NCBI GenBank assembly: GCA_922989275.2 | Contig: OV277869.1 | Coordinates: forward strand, 1,178,001-1,242,000 | Origin: Gari tellinella | Taxonomy: Eukaryota > Mollusca > Bivalvia > Cardiida > Psammobiidae | DNA length: 64,000 bases | Direction of reading: 5' to 3' | Part shown: positions 32,701 through 41,700 of the stretch, one piece after another | Numbering within the stretch: position 1 is the stretch's first letter | Layout: the number at the start of each line of letters is the position of its first letter | Program-made: the position numbers and the translations under genes | Notes under the pieces: model-generated | The model's database searches: none | What the model was told of the DNA's origin: nothing | What the model saw: only the letters and a program-made list of their open reading frames with translations

Positions 32701-35700
32701 AATGTCATGCTCAACACTCTTAATGTATTTATTTTCCCTCCCTATAACAACTCCCTCCAAACAACACACACATTTGTCTTTTCTCAAATTGAGTGTTGTT
32801 GTAGAAAAGGAGCACTGAATAGGCACTCTCATCCAGAGATCAAGAGATGTTCGGGGATTGACCCTTCCCGTCCAACTGAAATTTTGGCAAAAACTAAAAC
32901 TGATTTGGTTTGTTTGTTAACGTCCGTGTCTGCCATCCGATAGGCTAATTGGAGAGAGGGAGCTGATACAGAAACAAGGTTCTCTGGTTATTGCAGTGCC
33001 CAATGTAAAACACTGATACATCGGACCCTGGTTAATAAATTATCGCGGTTGAATTTTAAAAATATATGTACATGTATTGCAAAATGGTAAATAGTGCAGA
33101 CCCTGATCAGAGAGTTCTATAGTGGCACTGCGGTCTGCAATATTTGTAATTTTGCAAAACATTGTAAAAGAAAATGCTGAAAAACAAGGACTAGATCTAG
33201 TTCTGATTTGAATTTTCTTGGGGACTAAGTTTCATTGTATATGTTTACAGCATTGGCGGCGATCTTAACTACGAACAAGGAGTTCAGACCTTGCCAAGTA
33301 CGTATTTTCTTTCAATCAAGATCAACAAAGTATTAACCGCTTCACTACCATGACGTCATCAATTTTAAACAATTGTCGTCTGCTTCTATTTCTTAAACTT
33401 AAATTTTAGGTATTTTGGCTGAATACATATTGAAATGAGTGACAAACAGTTTGGATTCTGATCAGATGCCGCATTACGCGGCGTCTGATCTTGATCCAAA
33501 CTATTTATAAAAAACAGTAACGTCGCGATCAGCAGGCAAATGGTTAGGTGACCAATAAAGTTGCAGCTTATACATTTGTAGCAGGACAACGGTAATGCAG
33601 AGAACACATATGGGAATTTTCCGCATCATATTAAAGGAAAATGGACAGCTGATTACAACTTGGTTTTAAACAAAAGTTCATGTATTAAAAATGCCAAAAT
33701 TGAAAAAAAAATCTTCAAAAACTTTCAAAATAATGAATTTATAGCATGTTTTAGTTTGGATAACGAGCTTTCATGGAGGTCGCCATTTTGTTTACCTGTG
33801 TGACATCATTTCTCCCCTGTCGGTATATATATATATACAATAAAGAAGAAAGACAGTTTGTGAAATTAATAAGGTTTAACTGATCAAGTTAATACTAAAC
33901 ATACATGTTTCATGTACGGTTGGTGTTTATGCAAATACCAATGTAAGTTGAACGTTCCTGGTAGTTCGATTGGTTTTTAATAAAAACATTTAAATTTACA
34001 AAACTAATTTGAAATGTCCGAAACTGACCATAGTTTTACATAACGTATCGCGGTTAAATGACTTTAATTTTCTACAGAATACTCTCTATATATATTGACA
34101 CGGGTCATTAACAAAGTGATCAAGACATCAAATGTCCCGACCTTTCGCGCGGTAAGTAAAGACTGCAGTCGTTATCATACATTTCCGGTAGCGGCGGGCC
34201 ACGTGTCGGCGAAAGTGCAAGTCTGCGCGACGGGTGGTTTATGGCTTTATTGGTCTGGTTGATAATTCTAGTGTCACTAATCGGATTAGTGGGATTTTTT
34301 TCCCGATGGTAAGGACAGCAATTATCTCGAGGGATTGAATAATTTCAATCTGGATGCAGCATGTCATTGTTATACACATAAATGCCTGAATTGTTTGCAT
34401 GTGTGTTTAGTTGTAAAATTCATTTCATGTTAAAACAAAACGTGGAAAAAAGTTTTGATAAGTTTCTCACCTACCATTAAGTTTAATTGTACTTTTATCT
34501 ACAGTTTAGCTAGTATTTATTTGAAAATCACTAAGAGTTTCAAAGCCTTTTATCAGAATAATAATTACTTAAGCTGTATGTACCCTGTCAGGGGCGTAGC
34601 CAGCGATACGCACGTACGCACGTGCGTAACATCAGTTTGAAAAATGAAAAATCAAACATGGCCAAAAATGGCATAAAAACCGAAGGCTAAGGGGGGTTAG
34701 ACCTTAAAGTCTAAAATGAAGATTTCAAACACACTTCAGAGCTCACCATTTCAGTTCTAATTTCCATTTTTCTCCCCGGGGGAGACCCCCCTCCAGCATT
34801 GATCAATTTCAAGTTTTAGAAAACCAAGAACTTAGTAACTACAAAGACGGCAGCCTCAAGCCTACGGTGCTACATGTAATCTGCTACATGTACCTCTCGT
34901 GCGTCTAAACATTGAGTCAAATAGTTATATAATGTTATGTCTTATATAACGAACCTTTGAAGAAAATTGTATGGATCACATAGTTCGTATTTAGTGCCCA
35001 AAATCCCCCACCAATAATTTTTCATAGTTCATATACATGTGGATTGTATGTACAATGTATACCTAAATCGTCTAAAAATCGAAAGTTCTTGGAAATATAT
35101 AGGTTAGTCACATTGATCGTATTCAGTGTCCAAAGTCCAAAATCCCTACAAACACACTTCAGAACTCACCATTTCAGTTCTTATTTCGATTTTTTCTCCC
35201 GTGGGATGACCCCCGGACCCCCACTTTCATCTGTCAAGTTCAAGTTTCAGAAAATAAAGAACATAGTTACTACAAAGTTGGGAGCCTGAAAAACTTATAC
35301 AGTGTTTCGTGTACCTCTCGTGAGTCTTAAAGTCAAACAGTTCTAGCAGTGGAAAAATTAGTCACAAAATAAGGTTGTGTCTAATAAAACAGAGCCTACA
35401 AAGAAATTGTATGGTTCACGTTGATCGTATTCAGTGTCCCTAATCCCTCCAAAAACACTTCAGAGCTCACCATTTCAGTTCTTGTTTCCATTTTTCTCCC
35501 TGGGGGAGGACACATGTTGGACACATTTGTATAGTTCACATAGATCGTATTCAGTGCTCCAAATCCCTCTAAATACACTTCAGAGCTCACCATTTTACTT
35601 CTAATTTCCTTTTTTCTCCATTATGGCGTAATAATCCGTCAAACACAGTTGCCGCCATTTCTCGTCTGCTTATATATTTCGTCTTCGTTTACTTCTAAAA

Positions 35701-38700
35701 GTTTGAATTATATGCGTTTTGAAAACATTGGTATTAAGCAGTTTGTATCCTGATTAAACGCTGCTTTTCTACTTTAACTCATTACTCCAAAACTACGCCT
35801 TTTTCCACTGAAGAAAATAGTTCCAGGTCATACAGTCATGAATGTGCACCACTCGAAATAGTTCCTATATCCTAGCAGATGGAAGTTTAACTCTTTCCTC
35901 CCTGACCCTTTAAATGGACAATTCCAGTTTCCATTTAAGTCTAGTCCATTTCTGACTTTAAAGGGTTGTTTTTTGTGTCAATGTTTGGCATTATGACAAA
36001 CAGTGAAGACCCTGATCAGAGGGCTCCGAAAGGAGCCCTCTGATCTGGGTCTTCACTGTTTGCATAGGACAAGTGTTCTTTTCACATGTACACTGTTTGA
36101 AAAGGACGCATATAGGCGGGACTAGGGTTCAAAGGGTTAACTCGGGCTGAAAGTAAAGGCTCATTCTGCTTTGCTTTCAACCTGCTATAAGTGATCATTA
36201 CGGATTTATGCCCACCAATACCTGTGTTGTGACCACTCTTTGGAATCGCCTCTTCGAAACGATTCAATGAATATTCACATCATAGGATTTTTAAGAGAAA
36301 TTGTGTATGTTATTAAAATCTGTATATTGAATGTACAGTGGAGAATCTGTTATTCTTTCCCAATAAACGCGTTTACGCTAAAACTATTATTTGCAGTGCA
36401 AACAGTTTGGAGCCAGATCAGACGCCGGATAACCCGGCGTCTGATCAGGCTCCAAACTGTTTGCCACCAAGATAAACAAGAATTATCAGAATTGTCCAAA
36501 AGTTGTTCTTTTCTACGTTTTTGTGCTTTGCGTTTGCGTACGTTTGCGTTTAAACTGGAAAGAATAACAGATTCTCCACTGTACATGTACATGTATTCAG
36601 CTGTTTCTTAAGTCCAGTGGACCTCTGTAACTCCCTCATCTAATCTTTATTTTGCATGTATCAGATATTCTCAGGAAGTACAACCCTCACATAGTGGGAC
36701 AGTCCTATGGACATTGTGACGAAAATAATCTCGGCTGTTCTCAGCTGAATGTAGCCGTCGCTGGCGAGACTTCACAGTGAGTATAAATGACGCGTTGTTG
36801 TTGTTGTCCTTGTTGTAGTTGAAGGTATATATAACGGGTTATTGTTGTTGTTTGTTGTTATCGTTTAGGTATGTTGTTGTGAGTATATATGGTGGGTTGT
36901 TATTTTTGTTGTAGTTGTCGTTGTTATGGTTGTTGTTGTTGTGAGTATGTATGGCGGGTTGTTAATGCTGTTGTTGTAGTTGTCGTTGTTCTCATTGTTG
37001 TTGTTGTGAGTAAATATGACGGGCTGATATCGTTGTTGTTGTTGTTGCAGTTGTAATTATTACCTGACTCTCTATTTAAGTGAATATTAAGCATTTTTGA
37101 CTGTTTTCCGAAATATTTACTAGACTGAGGCCAGCGGGCAACAGTTGACTGTTACATAGCACAGTTACATGCGCGAAAATGGTGCGCAAAACTTTTCTGC
37201 ATCGCGGGACCAAATAAGGCGTCTTTATGATACAGATTTTTGTTTAAGGATCTAGCCTTTTGCGGAGTTGATCGGGACATTTTTTTCTCTCCCGAACAAT
37301 CCCCTTAAATGGCTATATAGTTCTAGACCTAGAATTAAGAGTAACTCCGAATAAAAGCGATAAACCGCTTGCAGATCTAACGTCTTCCTTTTTTTTTTAA
37401 ACAAATTATGACGTTACACAAATAAATGACGTCATAATATACATGACGTAATTTCGACAAAGTGTCAATCAATTTCAGTCAATAAGAAACAATAATAATT
37501 CAATCGTAATTGAAAATATGAATATATTAGACATCTTTTTTACAAAACAGTGATGTTCACATTTAGTTGTTGTATTGAATTGAATTAAGATTCAATATAC
37601 ACGTAAGATCATCTCTAGAATTTATAAACACGTGTTGTTCAAATCTTGTATATCTAGATAGATCTAGATCTAGCCATTCATTCAGTCTGGCTTAAATAGA
37701 GAGTCAGGTAATAAATCATTTGTTTGATAGTTACTTCGGGAACAGTCAAACCATCGTCCCTCGGTAGCAGGGAAGACCTTGAGAACTGTTGCCCTCGGCC
37801 GTTGGCCTCGGGCAACAGTTCTCAAGGTCTTCCCTGCTACCTCGGGTCAATGATTTGACTGTTCCCTCAGTACCTATGAAACAAATGTATACTGTTGTTG
37901 TTATTGTTAGTATTATTGTTATTGTTGTTGTAAGTCGTTGTTGTTGTTGTGGAGACTTCGCAGTGAGTATGAAATGATGTTATTGTTGTTTTGTAGTTGT
38001 CGTTGTTATCGTTGTTCTTGTTGTCGTCGTCGTTGAAGCCTATCACTGTTGTTATTTGTTTATTTTATATTATATTTATCGTCATCGTCGTCGTTGTATT
38101 AGTCATTGTAACAGTGGTAACTGTTGTTGTTGTTGTTATTGTTAGTATTATTGTTGTTGTTGTTGTTGTTGTTGTCGTCGTCGTTGAAGCCTATCACTGT
38201 TGTTATTGCCTTTTGTTTATTATATTTACCGTCATCTTCGTCGTTGTATTAGTCATTGTAACAGTTGTAATTGTTGTTGTTGTTGTTATTGTTAGTATTG
38301 TTGTTGTTGTTGTTGTTGTTGTTGTCGTCGTCGTTGAAGCATATCACTGTTGTTATTGCCTTTTGTTTATTATATTTACCGTCATCGTCGTCGTTGTATT
38401 AGTCATCGTAACAGTTGTAATTATTGTTGCTGTTGTTGTTGTTGTTATTGTTAGTATTGTTGTTGTTGTCGTCGTCGTCGTTGAAGCATATCACTGTTGT
38501 TATTGCCCTTTGTTTATTATATTTACCGTCATCGTCGTCGTTGTATTAGTCATTGTAACAGTTGTAATTATTGTTGCTGTTGTTGTTGTTGTTATTGGTA
38601 GTAGTATTGTTGTTGTTGTTGTCGTCGTTGAAGCCTATCACTGTTGTTATTGCCTTTTGTTTATTATATTTACCGTCATCGTCGTCGTTGTATTAGTCAT

Positions 38701-41700
38701 TGTAACAGTTGTAATTATTGTTGTTGTTGTTGTTGTTATTGTTATTGTTGTTGTTGCATTCTCCATGTACTTGCTGGAAGATTTCATTATAGATATATAC
38801 AAAATGTATCTAAAGACAATGTAGGCTTTTTTCCATACAACAGTTTATTTCATGTGAATTAGCAACAGTACAGGACCTGGTGAAAGTTAATCCAAACGCA
38901 ATGCATTAAAATATAGAAAATGTCACACTTTAGTAACCGGGACGCAAGACTACGTGTTAGTGTTTTTATTAAATTAGTGTGTAATTAGGTCAGCAGAACA
39001 CTAGAAACATTTGTCAGTTATTGGGTCTAAAACAAATTGGTTTAACTTTAATTTCTTAAAGAAGACTTATAAACACGATCATGCACTAAATCCTTAAACA
39101 GTGTATACCATAACGAAGAAATAATCGACTCGGTGACGTCATCTTGAACCGTCGTTCTCGATTTCACTCACAACATCATGCGTTCAGTAAGGTAATCGAT
39201 TGCGAGTTGGCTACCGGTCTGAAAAACAGTAGAGAAAACGTTATTCTTCCATTCAAACGCAAATGCATTGCAATGAAATATAGAAAATGACAACTTTTTG
39301 ACAATTCTGACTACCAGTTTTAATCTGTGTGGCAAACAGTTTGTAGCCTGATCAGACGCCGGGTTACCCGACGTCTGATCTGGCTCCAAACTGTTTGCAG
39401 TGAAAATAGTAGTTGAAGCGTAAACGCGGTTATTTGGAAATAAGATATTTTCTCTACTGCACTCTGAACGCCGCTGCACACGGGGCCCAAACTGCTTTTT
39501 TAAAAAAACAAAAAACAAAAACAGTAAACAGTGATAACGGAACTCGCTACTGCGCTGTGTTCATTAGCGCTAACTAAACACCACCTCTCGCCGCGATTTC
39601 CTCGCCTCAGGGCGCCCACAGGTACGTGCCTTCAATATTGCATGTGTTTGTCTCTCTCCTAGTCACTCCTCCTTTGGGCGCCCTGAGCCAAAATGATCTC
39701 TTCGAGATCACGGCGAGTGGTTCTGTAGAGTTCACGCTAATGAACACAGGGCAGGTTCTTTACGCTTTCATTACCCAATACCCTGTTTCTAGTATTGATT
39801 AAAGCAGGTTGAAAGTAAAGCAGAATGTGCCTTAAGGCACATTCTGCCTTACTTTCAGCCTGCTTTAAGCTATTATCTGCTAGGATATAGCAAGCTTGTC
39901 TTATGATACATGTTCATAACTCTATAAAGTTGAACAATTTTGCACAATGAATGAATAAATTAAAGGCGTAATTATGGGGTAATGGGTTAAGCGCAAACGA
40001 AATACGAAGTAGTAAAAATAACAACTTTGTAACAATTTTGACTACATGTATTTCTTTTGATCCGAGTGGCAAACAGTTTGAAGCCTGGTCATACATCGGG
40101 TTACCCGGTGTCTGATCAGACTTATTATACTCATTGTTATTATCATTAGTAGTAGTGGTAGTAGTATCAGTTGTGCTAGTAGTTGTTTTGTTATAATTGT
40201 TATAATTTTTATTATTATTATTGTTGTTGTTGTTGTCGTTGTTGTTGCTGCTGCTTGTTGTTGTTGCCGTTGTTGTTGCTGTTACTGTTAATATTTAACA
40301 GGGCTACCCTATTGCTTTTGTAAACTTTGCCAAACTCTACACTTTATTTCTAGAGATATGCCTGATCAAGCCCGCGACCTTGTCCAGCGTCTCAAGAGTC
40401 CAAATTTCGGCATCGATTTCCAGAATGACTGGAAAATGATCACCTTGTTCATCGGAGGAAATGACTTGTGTGCATATTGCCATGACTCGGTAAGTGTTCT
40501 CCTAGATCAATATAAAACCCACATGTTTTCCTTCAGAGCCAAGCGTGCCCCGGGGCCACAGTTTTACATGGAGTTATATAGTGAACTCTTCAAACGTCTT
40601 CTTCTCTGAAACTATTATGGCCAGAGCTTTTATATTTAGCATAGTGACACTTTAGATGTTCTTTTCCAATATTGCTGAAACGGTGTCGGTCTGTTGCATA
40701 TATGAGTCACATTAGCTAAAATAGATTTTCTTCAAGGAAAATTCTTCCTGTCTGAATCATCCATGTACAAAGTCATGAGCTTAGATATTTGACAGAACAC
40801 TTTATTTGCAGGTCCATCAGCAATGATTTTGATATTACGTCAAATGGGTAAAAAATTGATCCCACCCCAGGGGTCATGTGACCCTTGTCTGGGGTTTTCC
40901 AGGTGAGCGATATTTAGGCGCGCATGGGCCTCTTGTTAGAGACATTCTATTTTTGGGAGTCAGTTTTATTCTAGGTTACTCTCATCTGGGGCACGTTTCA
41001 TAAAACTTCGTAAGACAAATGTTGTCGTAATCAGATTATAAAAGTCTCAGTTACCATTTATTCCCCCATCTAATCCTGTCTTGTGACATCCTTTTGGAAT
41101 TGTCTTGAAAAGACGATTCCAAAGAGATGTCACAAGACAGGATTAGATAGAGAAATCAGAAATTAAATGCATTTTAAAGTTTTGACTTACGATCGCTTTT
41201 TGTCGTACGAAGTTTTATTAAACGGGCCTCTGGTACCTTGTTTCTTATTCAGAATACGCACAGTCCAGACAACTACATCGCTAAGATCCAGGAGGCCCTG
41301 GACATCATCCACGCCAATGTTCCCCGCGCTTTCGTCAACCTTGCTCAGATATTCGATATTACTCCACTCGCTCAAGTCAGCCAGGGCTTTTTCTGCAACT
41401 TCGTTACAAAGTGAGTAATCTCCCTTTATAGGACATAATTTCAAAACTCCTTTGCAGTGATCTCCATTTGTACAATGAAAATACGGCTGTAGTAGTAATA
41501 AAGTTTACATGAATTTCAGCCGTGCCATGACAAAACCTGTCTTATTGCAATGCAACAGTGAACAGACCAAGCACTATTGTCAACCCAGGCTCTGTATCTG
41601 AGTTTGGTTTACACTGCCAAATACCATATATAATACAGATACATCAAATGCTTTAGATGCATGTGGGTGTCAAACAGTGTAGATCAAGACCAGCCACCGC

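Noticed and set aside
34077..34150. Exon-like interval bounded by TTTTCTACAG and GTAAGT
   Set aside because: Its phase and sequence do not fit between PLB1 exons 5 and 6, which join correctly without it.
37997..38824. 275-aa plus-strand frame rich in Val, with recurring EAYHCCYC
   Set aside because: It is the translation of a GTT/GTC minisatellite that is open in all frames; no signal or domain supports a protein.
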